Assembly (NCBI RefSeq): GCF_000227135.1
Contig: NC_018252.1
Coordinates: 798,282-862,281, forward strand
Length of the DNA: 64,000 bases
Reading direction: 5' to 3'
DNA from: Leishmania donovani
Taxonomy: Eukaryota > Euglenozoa > Kinetoplastea > Trypanosomatida > Trypanosomatidae
The first letter of the stretch is position 1, and every line of letters begins with the position of its first letter. The position numbers and the translations under genes were made by a program. This document shows positions 9,243 through 18,915 of the stretch, in pieces. Below the pieces are notes generated by a model. That model saw only the letters and a list, made by a program, of their open reading frames with translations, did not search any database and was not told where the DNA came from.

Positions 9243-10441
9243 TAGAACTAGAGCATTGAAGAGCAACCCATCTGCTCAGCCAAGGGATACGTAATCTCAC
9301 GCTTCTCTATATTTACCTTGGAAATTGGCAAAAAAGCTGCGTGAAGGGATTTATTCAAGCACAAGAGGCGGACACAACGCAGGCTCGCTCCTTGATACTG
9401 TTTGAAAGAGAATATTGCTTCCTCGTTTTGCAGCTGCCTGCATCGCTTGCACAAGTGAGCTGAAACGCCAAAGGTGCGATGGTTTTAGATTGCCCACCAG
9501 TGTAGTGCCGCCAGAGGGAAAATAGCAAGACAGAGAGTGCTGTTTCACGAAGCGAACGCACAGAGGCTAAAACTTAAGGCAGCCTTTTGCGGGCCGCACA
9601 GAAAATGGTTTAACACACCTTCTGTTATCACGGCCTGATTTTCCATTGAGGCTGATGCAAAGTGCGTCTGTTTGCAGCGTGAAATTGCCCCTTTCACTGT
9701 CCGCAAGATTTTCGACGCTTCAAACAGGTAAAGCTTGGCTTGGAATCGAGGAGGGGGGGGTTAAAAAAAAAAGCAGACGATAAATCGACTGTGAAGGAAC
9801 ATTTCCTTTCCTTTCCTTCGACGCGCCCGCGCTCACCGTTGACGCTAGTAGCGGTAAGTTGCTCTGACCCCCCCCCCCCAATAGATCGCAGGTATCTGTG
9901 CCTGACTCCGCCAGAATTATCTCAGCAGTGGCTGGGATAGTGGGGGCTACTTGGCCTCCCCAGAAAGAGTGGGAGCACCGGGCTCTGGATGACTTTCAAC
10001 AAAGTGTGTCCACTTTCATCGGGTTCGTGCTAGAGCAAATTCTGAGGATGAGCGATCGGCACACTTCAAGTGTGTAGGTTTCACCTAACCGCTTGATGGT
10101 ATCACTCAAGGAGGAAACATGGTCGATGCAACATTTATCATGCATACCACGGACGCCCAGAGCATTCCTTGCTGTCCTCACATGTAGCGTGCGTGAAGGA
10201 ATTGCTCACAAAATGAGGTGACACACCACCGTTAGCCGGAGGCAAACATGGCAGCCCTTCACGCTGTTGATTTCAGCAATGCAGTTGATTTCTAAAGCTG
10301 AGAAGAGAGCTGCGTTTCCCGCTGGCAAGTATTACTTTGCGTCGGAGACACGCCAAATCATGCGCTGCTGCCGATGCTTTCTGTTTTGTATTGCTTCATC
10401 ACCACTCACTTTTCTGGACCGTTGCCCTGTCTTTTCTTGGC
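9243..10441. promoter_or_regulatory. Divergent strand-switch region (probable RNA polymerase II initiation zone)
   Basis: All recognised genes to the left run on the minus strand and all to the right run on the plus strand, so this 1.2 kb is a divergent strand switch. In trypanosomatids such regions are where RNA polymerase II starts bidirectionally and carry acetylated H3/H4 and histone variants. In the sequence there is a G-run followed by an A-run near 9752-9772 and a run of about ten C near 9868-9878. No TATA-like promoter, tRNA A/B box pair or credible gene is visible. The plus-strand part nearest CLP1 is pyrimidine-rich. Confidence 0.8.
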
Positions 10442-11833
10442 ATGGAGGCACCTAGTCCCAAGTTCAACGTTCGCTTGGGCGACATTGCAGAGGCCATGAC
10501 CAACTTCATCCAACCGGGAGGAGGGAGCTCCACAAAGAGTATTTCAGTGACAATTCCATCGGATGGGGAGCTCATCATCACTGTCCCTTCTAACGAACCC
10601 AAATGCTCTGCGTCAATCAAGCTGGAGCCTTCCACTGGCGCCACCGACTCGCGAGTCGATGTCGCCGGCAGTCCCCTCGTCACGGATATCTCCTACTATC
10701 TCCTGCCTGGGGTGACTCTGAATGTTTTCGCATGGACCACAAGCGTCATCCGGATAGAAGGCTCTGAGCAGTTACTGCGCGGTGTAATTCGCTCGTCGAC
10801 GAAGTCGATTACGCGCCCCTTAGTGGAGTATCATTTTGTCTTACACACGCAGCGCATCGCCGCTGAGAAGACACAATGCGGCGGCCCGGTCACTCTGATT
10901 TGCGGAGGGCAACTGACAGGCAAGACTGTGGTTGCACGTACACTAGCGAACTATGCCGCGCGTGCCGGCTGGAAACCAATCCTGGTTGACTTGGATCCAG
11001 GAGTGCAGCAGACGATTGGTTTGCCCGGGTCGATCGGGGCTGCCATATTGGACTACCCGTTGCCTCTGGATGAAGTCATGGCGCTCTCCCTTGTGAGCAC
11101 AACGTATTTTGTGGGCACAACAGAGGTCGAGTCCTTCAGCAAACTGGGGGAGGCTCTCATGGGGGCAGCATACGTGCACTTCTCAAAGCTCCTGCTCACC
11201 TGTGTTCGCGAACGGTTGTCAACACACGCAAATGACCTGCACGGCTTCAGCGGCGCAATTATTGCTGTACCGGAGGTGCATGGTAGCTCCGGAATAAATT
11301 TTGTCAGCGAGCTGATACAGCAGTACGACGTTTCCAACGTACTTTGCCTCGGTGATGATGATCTGTTTCACACCCTGTATCTGCGGCACGATCGTGGAAA
11401 CGCAGCGCAGCCAGACTACGTGAAGATAGACCGTATTTCGCACAACTTCAGCACCGTTCCCCCAGCTAACGCTGATTCAGTGATGCCGTCGAGATACAGC
11501 GACTACTTTCTCGGCACTGGTGTAGTGGACCTGCACCCATCGCAGTGGTCAAAACCGTTTAACAGCATCGACGTACTCATTCTCAAAGAGGAGCAGGGGC
11601 AAGTGGTGCTTTCTCCAGTCCCTAAGGAGGAACTACAGGGCATCGTTGGCTGCATTGGTGCACTTTACTCGTCTAAGTCAGGCAATGCACTTCAGTCGTC
11701 GCCGATGGCCTACGCAAGAGTGCAGACAATTGACCCAGCCGGCATTTACTTTCTGACGAGCACCCATTTTACTTTTCCGTCAGAAAAGCTTACTTTGCTT
11801 GTTGGGACTGTCCGTTGGATTACCAGCACGTAA
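10442..11833 (+). CDS. CLP1: CLP1-like polynucleotide kinase family protein, pre-mRNA cleavage factor subunit
   Basis: A 463-residue CLP1/Grc3-family protein. After an N-terminal beta-rich domain (about 1-120) comes a Walker A loop GGQLTGKT near residues 155-162, followed by the characteristic VDLDPGVQQTIGLPGSIGAA segment (Walker B-like Asp plus the family's PG motif). The C-terminal part holds the GVVDL and FTFPSEKLTLLVG strands typical of CLP1. CLP1 bridges cleavage and polyadenylation factors. In trypanosomatids, polyadenylation is coupled to trans-splicing of the next gene. The first in-frame ATG is 10442. Whether it retains RNA 5'-kinase activity cannot be told from sequence. It is the first plus-strand gene after the strand switch. 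Confidence 0.88.
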   Translation: MEAPSPKFNVRLGDIAEAMTNFIQPGGGSSTKSISVTIPSDGELIITVPSNEPKCSASIKLEPSTGATDSRVDVAGSPLVTDISYYLLPGVTLNVFAWTTSVIRIEGSEQLLRGVIRSSTKSITRPLVEYHFVLHTQRIAAEKTQCGGPVTLICGGQLTGKTVVARTLANYAARAGWKPILVDLDPGVQQTIGLPGSIGAAILDYPLPLDEVMALSLVSTTYFVGTTEVESFSKLGEALMGAAYVHFSKLLLTCVRERLSTHANDLHGFSGAIIAVPEVHGSSGINFVSELIQQYDVSNVLCLGDDDLFHTLYLRHDRGNAAQPDYVKIDRISHNFSTVPPANADSVMPSRYSDYFLGTGVVDLHPSQWSKPFNSIDVLILKEEQGQVVLSPVPKEELQGIVGCIGALYSSKSGNALQSSPMAYARVQTIDPAGIYFLTSTHFTFPSEKLTLLVGTVRWITST

Positions 11834-12227
11834 GAAGGAAATGTAGTTGTCGAATCGAATTTACATCCTACGTTGAGAGCGACAAGCGGACGCAACATAG
11901 CAATTACAGCTCGTGATCACACACACATGCACAGAGTACGTGAACATCGCTTTTTCTTCTTTCCTTTCTTTTGAGGGCTAAGCATGCTGCACCAGGTATC
12001 CGCGATGCACAGCTGTGGCATCCTTGAGGGCGCCACGTGTCTCACGTGCCGGCTCTTGTTGCTCTTTTCCCCCTTTTGAGCTGCGTGGGCTCTCTTCAAT
12101 GGTACCTTCAGCTAGCGTCTTATCTCCCGTCTTTTCGTTCTGTAAAAATGCCATTCGTTCTATCTGAGCTGGAATCGATTCTTTTTGGCACGCCAGACAG
12201 CTCAGTGAACAACAAAGGTGACAAAGA
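11834..12227. other. Intergenic, 0.39 kb, with upstream ORF
   Basis: Contains pyrimidine tracts near 11948-11972, 12057-12077 and 12120-12142 suited to trans-splicing of VPS33, plus the short ORF listed separately. Confidence 0.6.
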
Positions 12228-12231
12228 ATGA
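12148..12231 (+). promoter_or_regulatory. Upstream ORF overlapping the VPS33 start (27 codons)
   Basis: An ATG in an A-rich context at 12148 opens a 27-codon frame whose TGA stop shares three bases with the VPS33 start codon, forming an ATGA overlap. If the mature mRNA begins upstream of 12148, ribosomes would meet this ORF first and VPS33 translation would need leaky scanning or reinitiation. AG dinucleotides after pyrimidine tracts lie both upstream (near 12111) and inside the ORF (near 12168), so alternative trans-splicing could include or exclude it. Function is inferred only. Confidence 0.4.
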
Positions 12232-14021
12232 CACTCCACAAGGATACTTCGCCCCTAGTGGAGGGCTTGAATCAAGTTCCCAAGCAGGAGTTTCTAAGCG
12301 TTCTTAGCAGGGTGTACGAGGGACACGGAACCGCCATTGTTTTTATCGAGCAGCACATTCTCTCTGCTCTCAGCCGCCTAGGAATTGCAACACGGAACTT
12401 TGGTCGCGACAAAGGAGTCGTCGGCGTCTTTCCGTTTCAAAACGACATTAACTACGTTTCAGCCGACAACGTTGTGTACATTCTGAACCCAGACCTGAGC
12501 AGCATGCGATCCGTTGTCGTTCACTTGCTTTCCTATACGCAGCGATTTGCAAATTCAAAGCCGACGATTCTCTATGTCCCCCAAAAAACGTTGATTGCAG
12601 AGCAGGTGATGGAGGACGAGTTCAAGCTCTCCCATACATTTCCGAGCTTACGCATCGCAAGTCTTGATGTAGACTACGTTTTTCTGGAGGAGAAGTTTTT
12701 TACAATGACGCTGCCGCTATCGTTCAAATCGGTGTTTGCAGACGGCGACTTGAGCAACCTGACTTGGATTGCCAGGCTTTTGCTTAAGCTGCAAACATCG
12801 CGCTTCGGTGCCATTCGACACATCCGTGGAAAGGGCAGCAACGCGGCCAGGGTCGTTCAGCTTCTTCAGCGCATGCAGAACTATATCGGCCACGATTTCA
12901 TCACTGACATTCCCTCCGAAGTAGAGACGCTCATCATTATCGATCGTTCCGCAGACTTCGTCACACCGCTGATGACACAGCTCACGTACGAAGGGCTTAT
13001 AGACGAGTTGTACGACATTGAGAACTGTGAGGTGCAATTTCCGTTCAGCCTGGGCGAGAGTTCCGGTGTGGGGGCGAGCGAGAAGGTTGTTCTGAACAAC
13101 ACGGACAGAATGTTTGCTGAAATTCGCGACAAGAGTTTCACCGGGGTGGGATCGGTGCTTTACCAAAAATCCATCTGGGTAAAGCAAAACTATGACAAGC
13201 GGAAGGAGGTTCAGCAGCTGAAGGAGCTGAAGGAGTTCATGAAAGGGCTCCCAGAGATGCAGGAAATGCATCGATTGATTGGCATTCATACGAATGTTGC
13301 CACTGAAATCAGCAAAACCACGCAGAGCACAGATTTTAGGAAACGTATCCTGTTTGAGCACAACATCATTCAACAGATCAATGAGGGTGATGTTCTGAGA
13401 TATATTGAGGATCTTGTTTTTCGCAAGGAAAAGTTTGAGGTCGTTGCCCGCCTACTGGCGCTCCTGTCCCTTGTCAACGGTGGGCTGCGCGAGAAGGACT
13501 TGCTCAGCCTCAAGGAGAACATGATGCTTGTCTACGGCATTCCGCATGTGATCACCGCCTTTTTCCTGCTGGAGAGGTGCGGCTTGCTTTGCGCACAGAG
13601 CGGAAAGGGAAGCAGCTACCCGACCATTCGCAAGCAGCTTCAAACCTGGAATTCATCGCTGACTGAGGAGCATCCGAATGATATCACCTACGCGTACGGC
13701 GGCTACGCACCCCCTTTTGTCCGCATGGTAGACACTCTACTACGCAATCCACAAGCCTGGGACGCGGAGGATGACGCACCAAGTCTTCTCCCTGGTGAAA
13801 AGATGGAGCTAATGAATGACGTAGAGATTGCCAGCACAGCAAAGACGGCCATCGTCTTTGTTATTGGCGGAATCACAGCTTCGGAGGTGAGTGCCCTGCG
13901 CTTTGTAGAGGAGCGGCTGTCAAGCGGCGGAAGACCTCATCGCATCTTTATAGGCACCACAGACCTCATAAGCGGAAATCGCATGATTCGATCGTTGCTT
14001 CCGTTTGACCCGGCTCGGTGA
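12228..14021 (+). CDS. VPS33: VPS33 (Sec1/Munc18 protein of HOPS/CORVET)
   Basis: A 597-residue SM-family protein, the usual length for VPS33. Diagnostic segments align in order with VPS33: IIDRSADFVTPLMTQLTYEG then LIDELYDIEN (about residues 232-262), FAEIRDKSFTGVGSVL (about 292-310), SSYPTIRKQLQTW (about 463-475), DITYAYGGYAPPFVR (about 485-500) and the C-terminal VIGGITASEVSALRF. VPS33 chaperones SNARE assembly at late endosomes and lysosomes within HOPS/CORVET. The gene is a single intact frame. Its ATG overlaps the stop of a short upstream ORF. Resemblance to metazoan VPS33A versus VPS33B cannot be settled by eye. Confidence 0.93.
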   Translation: MTLHKDTSPLVEGLNQVPKQEFLSVLSRVYEGHGTAIVFIEQHILSALSRLGIATRNFGRDKGVVGVFPFQNDINYVSADNVVYILNPDLSSMRSVVVHLLSYTQRFANSKPTILYVPQKTLIAEQVMEDEFKLSHTFPSLRIASLDVDYVFLEEKFFTMTLPLSFKSVFADGDLSNLTWIARLLLKLQTSRFGAIRHIRGKGSNAARVVQLLQRMQNYIGHDFITDIPSEVETLIIIDRSADFVTPLMTQLTYEGLIDELYDIENCEVQFPFSLGESSGVGASEKVVLNNTDRMFAEIRDKSFTGVGSVLYQKSIWVKQNYDKRKEVQQLKELKEFMKGLPEMQEMHRLIGIHTNVATEISKTTQSTDFRKRILFEHNIIQQINEGDVLRYIEDLVFRKEKFEVVARLLALLSLVNGGLREKDLLSLKENMMLVYGIPHVITAFFLLERCGLLCAQSGKGSSYPTIRKQLQTWNSSLTEEHPNDITYAYGGYAPPFVRMVDTLLRNPQAWDAEDDAPSLLPGEKMELMNDVEIASTAKTAIVFVIGGITASEVSALRFVEERLSSGGRPHRIFIGTTDLISGNRMIRSLLPFDPAR

Positions 14022-14359
14022 AGGCATTATCTCTCTCTGCGCTCCGCTTTCCGTTTGTTTGTTCCCCCTTTTCCCTTGCGTGTGTGAGCAACAGCTTCGC
14101 AATAGCAGGCAGAACAACAGAACTTTGCCTCGCCGTCTCACATGCTCGCTGAAAACGCCAGCTTCGCTTATCAAGCAAATCTGGCGAGATCAGCGACGTG
14201 CCACACCTGCGCCCTGTGCCTGCGACGATGCTCCCATGCTTGATTTTGATGCAGTGGCCAACTGTGCCTGTTTTCGTCTTCTTTGCTACTCCTTCGTCTT
14301 TCTCACGTATGATGCGCATTTTTGCTTGCAGAGTGGAACTCCTGAAAGAAACCAAAACG
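14022..14359. other. Intergenic, 0.34 kb
   Basis: Pyrimidine-rich from the VPS33 stop onward, ending in a strong trans-splice acceptor for the next gene. No gene is seen. Confidence 0.65.
14330..14331 (+). promoter_or_regulatory. Predicted trans-splice acceptor (AG) for the J protein gene
   Basis: A T-rich tract ending in TTGCTTGCAG places the spliced-leader acceptor 28 bases before the ATG at 14360. It also argues that the in-frame upstream ATG codons are not used. Confidence 0.55.
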
Positions 14360-15493
14360 ATGGGAGAGGGCCGCATCCGTTGTTACTACGAGGTGCTCGA
14401 GGTGGAGCGGAAGGCCACCTATGATGAGATCCGCGCCGCCTACAAAAAAAAGTCCCTCCAGTATCACCCCGACAAGAACTACGGCAATCAAGAGGAGGCC
14501 GCTATGCGTTTCAAAGAGGTTCAAAACGCCTACTCAATCCTTAGCGACGCCGACGAGCGGGCATGGTACGACTCCCATCGCGAGGCGATCCTGCGGGGTG
14601 GCGATGGCACCGGTGACGCGGACGAATTGAACCTGTACGAGTACTTCACTGCAGGCTGCTTCGACGGCTTCGACGACAGTGAAAGCGGGTTCTACGCCGT
14701 CTACCGCAAGGTGTTCGACATGCTTATCGAGGAGGAGTCCGACTACGACTCCCGCGCAAAGTTGTGGCCGGGCTTCGGCACGAGCACGAGCGACTGGGCG
14801 GATGTTCAGAAGTTCTACGGACACTGGCGTAACTTCAGCACATACAAGACATTCACTTGGAAGGATGAATACAAGGTGAACGAGATGGAGGATCGCTACT
14901 CCCGCCGCATGGCTGGCCGCATCAACAGCAAGGCGCGCGACGGGGCCAAAAAAGAGTACGTGCGCACTGTGCAAAGCCTCGCTCAGTTCGTCTACCGCCG
15001 CGACCCGCGTGTGAAGGCGGAGCTAGAGCGCCAGGAGGAGGAGGAGCAAGCGAAGCGCGAGGAGCGTGAGAGGCAGGAGATCGAACGTCTGAAGCGGCGT
15101 CGCGAGGCGAACGAACGCGTGTGGGCTGAGGCTGCGGAGCGCGAGGCCCGCGAGGAGGCAGAGCGGGCGGCACGAGGCGAGGCCATGGATGGGTCGATAT
15201 TGGAGATGCTGTATGAAAAGGAGCGGCAAACGAAGGAGATGATGCGTGGCAACGGCGGCGCCGGCGCGCACACGGCCGGCTTTGCCATGCTAGGAGGGGA
15301 CGATGATGAAGTGGTGACGGTGTTCAACTGCCCCGCGTGCAAAAAGCAGTTCAAGTCCGAAAACCAATACAAGGAGCACGTTCGTAGCAACAAGCATAAG
15401 ACAAAGCTGAAGCAGTTGGCCGCCAAGGGCACGGATGTGGCTGCGCTCATGGGCGAGAAGGTAGAGGGCAGCAGTGGCGGCACGGAGGAGTGA
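14360..15493 (+). CDS. JJJ1/DNAJC21-type J-domain protein with C2H2 finger
   Basis: A 377-residue Hsp40 of the JJJ1/DNAJC21 type. The J domain covers about residues 8-72 with the HPD motif at 36-38 (YHPDKN). A family-specific middle region contains the tract around WADVQKFYGHWRNFSTYKTF and the basic RRMAGRINSKARDGAKKEY block. A highly charged Glu/Arg helix spans about 215-280. A U1-type C2H2 finger follows at about 325-347 (CPACKKQF...H...H). Yeast Jjj1 and human DNAJC21 act with Hsp70 in late cytoplasmic maturation of the 60S ribosomal subunit, releasing Arx1. The start is chosen by the trans-splice acceptor at 14331 and by the J domain beginning right after. Human DNAJC21 carries two fingers; only one is clear here. 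Confidence 0.9.
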   Translation: MGEGRIRCYYEVLEVERKATYDEIRAAYKKKSLQYHPDKNYGNQEEAAMRFKEVQNAYSILSDADERAWYDSHREAILRGGDGTGDADELNLYEYFTAGCFDGFDDSESGFYAVYRKVFDMLIEEESDYDSRAKLWPGFGTSTSDWADVQKFYGHWRNFSTYKTFTWKDEYKVNEMEDRYSRRMAGRINSKARDGAKKEYVRTVQSLAQFVYRRDPRVKAELERQEEEEQAKREERERQEIERLKRRREANERVWAEAAEREAREEAERAARGEAMDGSILEMLYEKERQTKEMMRGNGGAGAHTAGFAMLGGDDDEVVTVFNCPACKKQFKSENQYKEHVRSNKHKTKLKQLAAKGTDVAALMGEKVEGSSGGTEE

Positions 15494-16332
15494 GGTGTGT
15501 TTGCGTGGCCGCTCGTTTGCCAGGTGACTCGCTCTTTCTTGTTTTGTGGCGCATGTGGTGAGATGGACATATGCGTGCCGCCGCTGTCGCGCGGGTGTTC
15601 AAGAAGCAACTCTCTGCTCTTTCTCCGCGAGGAAGTGATGACCGGCGACAACTGCGTGCCCTCTCTCCTGAAGGTAACCACGGTCTGCATAATGCGATTA
15701 AAGCACACGCACACGCGAATGCGAAGCATTTCTGTTTCTGCTTAACATTCTCTTTAACACTGAAGTTAACGCAATCAGGTTCGCGCCTTTTTCTTCTGTT
15801 GTCCTGCGTATGTGCAACACATGTACACCGCCATACACATTCGCAAGTGCCCTCCAAAGGCTGCCCACTGCTTTTTCCCCTTCCCCCACACGTCTGCAAA
15901 CCTACGCACCCGTACGCAGACGTAATCGGGTGCCAAAAATGGGCTCCGTGACCTGGTGAAAGAGGGATGCGTGGGAGGAGAGACCTTTGACGCAATACGA
16001 CACTGTGGTGCCGCCTCTTGTCTTTTTCTCTCTCTGTCCCCGTCTGCGCGCTGCCGGCCCTTGCTCCCCCAGTCAACTGCTTGCGCTCATGCCAGACACC
16101 TGTTGAAGTGCTCGGGCGAAAAGCTATTTTTCTTCTCTTTCTTCCGTTGTTGTCTTCCTCACGAACGCCCTCCCCCCGCGCCCCCCCCCCCCGCACAAAT
16201 GCAACGACGCGCTGCACAGCCTCTGTCATGAGCCGCCAGACAAACCAAAGGAATCATCTCTTTAACCGCGGTTCTGCTGCTCTCTTTGGTTCTTCTCTGA
16301 TTTTCCTCTTTATCTAGAGCACTTGTGACGCC
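15494..16332. other. Intergenic, 0.84 kb
   Basis: Pyrimidine-rich and low-complexity, with a C-run near 16180-16192 and a trans-splice acceptor before PACRG. No gene is seen. Confidence 0.65.
16316..16317 (+). promoter_or_regulatory. Predicted trans-splice acceptor (AG) for PACRG
   Basis: A long T/C tract ending in CTCTTTATCTAG lies 15 bases before the PACRG ATG, a short 5' UTR typical of trypanosomatids. Confidence 0.55.
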
Positions 16333-17265
16333 ATGAGCAGCTACGAAATTCAGCCCATCGTGAAGGGCACCAAGAGGGACCCGTCCCTGCGCAAGTACAA
16401 CAAGGCCGCCGGGGCCGGTCCCTTTGGCGCCGCTCCCGCCAGCTTCAGGACCAAGAAGCCTGCGCCAGCTCAGAGTGCCGCGGCGCCGCCCAGAGAGGCG
16501 GTTGACGCGAATACGGCGGTTAATGCTGTGCGCTTCCCCTACACCGGGACGAAGCGTGGCTACGGCGGCGCGAGCAGCTCTCTGCGCAAAGGTCGCCCAC
16601 GTGACGCCCCGGACGCGGCCTTTTCTGAGAAGGGATGCGGCAAGAGCGCGCCGCCCAAGGCCGGCGCCTTCAAGAAGCGCCTCATCCCACCAACCGAGTT
16701 TCGCCGCGCGTACGACCGCGGCGATCTGCCCATCGCCATCTGCCATGGCAGCCGCCCCACCGTAGACTGGAAGGTGGAGGTGGAGAAGCTGGACTACCAT
16801 CACTACCTCCCCATCTTCTTTGACGGCATCCGTGAGACGGAGGAGCCATACATGTTCCTGGCTCGCCAGGGCTGCCTTGACCTGCTCGAGCGGGGCGGGC
16901 CCAAGATTCTGCCCACCATCCCGCAGCTGATCATCCCCATCAAGACGGCGCTGAACACACGCCATCCGGACATCATTTGCGCAACCCTCCGCATTCTTCA
17001 GCAGCTCGTCGTCAGCGACGACCTCATAGGCGAGGCCCTTGTGCCTTACTACCGCCAGATCCTGCCGGTGTTGAACCTCTTCAAGAATGTCCACAAGAGG
17101 CGCAGCCGCAGCGACGCTATGGACTACGGTCAGCGCAACCGCGATGACGTGGGCGACTTGGTGAACGAGACGCTGCAGCTTTTAGAGCAGCACGGTGGCG
17201 AGGATGCGTACATCAACATCAAGTACATGGTGCCTAGCTATGAGAGTTGCATCTACAACAACTGA
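16333..17265 (+). CDS. PACRG: PACRG homologue (axonemal inner-junction protein)
   Basis: A 310-residue parkin co-regulated gene homologue. The N-terminal 110 residues are Ala/Pro/Lys-rich and probably disordered. The conserved helical core begins at FRRAYDRGDLPIAICHG (about residue 120), continues through YHHYLPIFFDGIRETEEPY and the ARQGCLDLL, DIICATLRILQQL and GEALVPYYRQILPVLNLF helices, and ends in INIKYMVPSYESC. PACRG with FAP20 forms the inner junction closing the B-tubule of axonemal doublets, so this is a flagellar structural protein. T. brucei is known to carry PACRG paralogues acting in flagellar motility. The length is slightly above the human protein because of the N-terminal extension. 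Confidence 0.95.
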   Translation: MSSYEIQPIVKGTKRDPSLRKYNKAAGAGPFGAAPASFRTKKPAPAQSAAAPPREAVDANTAVNAVRFPYTGTKRGYGGASSSLRKGRPRDAPDAAFSEKGCGKSAPPKAGAFKKRLIPPTEFRRAYDRGDLPIAICHGSRPTVDWKVEVEKLDYHHYLPIFFDGIRETEEPYMFLARQGCLDLLERGGPKILPTIPQLIIPIKTALNTRHPDIICATLRILQQLVVSDDLIGEALVPYYRQILPVLNLFKNVHKRRSRSDAMDYGQRNRDDVGDLVNETLQLLEQHGGEDAYINIKYMVPSYESCIYNN

Positions 17266-17759
17266 CGAATAGAGGCTGTGCTGACATCGGCGGTAAGTCC
17301 GTCGGTGCGCGTGTGATGCGGAGCGGCTTGCCTGCTTGTGGGGCTCAATCAAGTTTTTGCTTGAATTGGTTGTGTGTTGCTCCACATCCGTGTGTGTACA
17401 CTTGTCTTTCTCTCCTTTTGCCCTTCCCTCCCCCATCCCCTCTACTGAGTCGAGTGTCTCGGGTATACGTGTATGGGTGCGTGCATGCATGTGTGGGTGT
17501 GCACCGCTTCCCAGCCTCTACTCGCGTCTGAGCCACGCTTTGTGTTACATTGTGTGTGTGCGTAACTGGGTAGTGGTGGTGGCGGTGGTGGTGAGGCGTC
17601 TGCGGGAGACACAGCCCCTCTCTCCACCCTCCCTCCGGATGTATGACAAAGCTCTTTCTTCTCTTGTGTCCTGGCCGGCTGCGCCTTGTGTCTCCCTCTT
17701 TCATATTGTCTTGCCCCTTCCATGTAGTTACGACAAGGCGAAGAATGACAGCGGTTATC

Positions 17760-17792
<33 letters not shown>

Positions 17793-18915
17793 CCTCCTTG
17801 CGTGGAGGATCAGAGCAGCAACGGGGACACTTTGCCGTAACAGCAGGAATAGGAGCAAACGTGAGCGCCCACTAGTTCACATGCTTCCACCGCGGGAAAG
17901 CTGGGCTGCGGCGGCCTTTTGGCAGAGGCACATCTTCGACGCTGCGCGCAGCCGCTTTCTCACGTACTTGCACCTCCTCTCTACTCGGCGCTGGGGAGGA
18001 TGCCAGTCGACGTATCGTGAAAGCTCGCTCTCGGCTTCTGACGTCCATGGTGTACCGCATGGTGTGTGCATGGCGGCAACTTCTTCGTGTTGGGCGTGCG
18101 GTTCTGAAGACGGTTTAGAGGCGCCTGGGTCCACGCCTCCCCCATCAGCGCACCTGCTTCGGGCTTGCTGACGCCGTGGTTGGAGAAGCATGCAACATGC
18201 CAACCTCTTCCTTGTTTTCCCCAGCCGTGGCAGCGCAGGTTGCACCCTCCCACCTCCTAAGATGAACGTACTGCTCCTTAGGTGTGTCCAGGCTTCCACC
18301 GTCTCTCCTTGTTTCTCTTTCGCATTCCCATTGTGCTTCCTTTTCAAAGGTATAACCCTCCTCCGTTCTTGCGGCGTGCCTCGTTGTGCATGCGTCGTTC
18401 TCCTACACAACGAGGTACACAGGCGTACACAAGCGCCGGCAATATACGTACATACGTTTACACAGACATGCATGCGCGCGTCTCTCACACTCCGGTTCTG
18501 TAGATTTTTGTCTCTCGCTCGTTTCTCGGCCTGTGGAGCTCCGTGTTTTGCCACCCTTTCACGTGTCTCGCTCCTGGTTGTGTTGCTTGTGAGCCTTCCA
18601 TCGTACGTGCGACTTGCTCCTGCGCTCGTGTGGTGGTGTTCGCCCACGTCCTGGCGTACGGTGGCAGAGCGGGGGCCCCTGTTTGGCGTTGTGCCCTCTT
18701 TTGTGCTGCTTTGCTGTGCTGTGCGGCACCTCTCGTCGGCTGCTGTGGGTCTTGGTCTCCCTCTCTGTCTCTCCCCTCGCACGCGTCCGACAGGGCTGCA
18801 TGGGAAAGCGGGAGGATAAGACGCACTATCCACGTCTCGCTCTCTCACGGCTCCTCCTTCGTGCTTCTGAGGCCGAGAGGCAAGCGTGAATACATCAAGG
18901 GCGAGCAGGCGAACC
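17266..18915. other. Intergenic, 1.65 kb
   Basis: Pyrimidine-rich plus strand, with a CA microsatellite near 17766-17792. A long minus-strand open frame (17877-18917) is Arg/Pro/Ser-rich and antisense to the unit, so I treat it as spurious. It holds the PACRG 3' UTR and CSN2 5' UTR. Confidence 0.65.

Noticed and set aside
10025..10036. Possible tRNA B-box-like sequence (GGTTCG) in the strand-switch region
   Set aside because: It departs from the B-box consensus after six bases and no A box or cloverleaf could be drawn around it.
9996..10181. 61-codon minus-strand frame in the strand-switch region with fairly protein-like composition
   Set aside because: Too short, no recognisable motif, and it does not fit a leader or gene arrangement. 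Conservation would be needed.
15447..16229. 260-codon minus-strand frame between the J protein and PACRG
   Set aside because: Antisense to the unit, low-complexity basic composition, no family resemblance.
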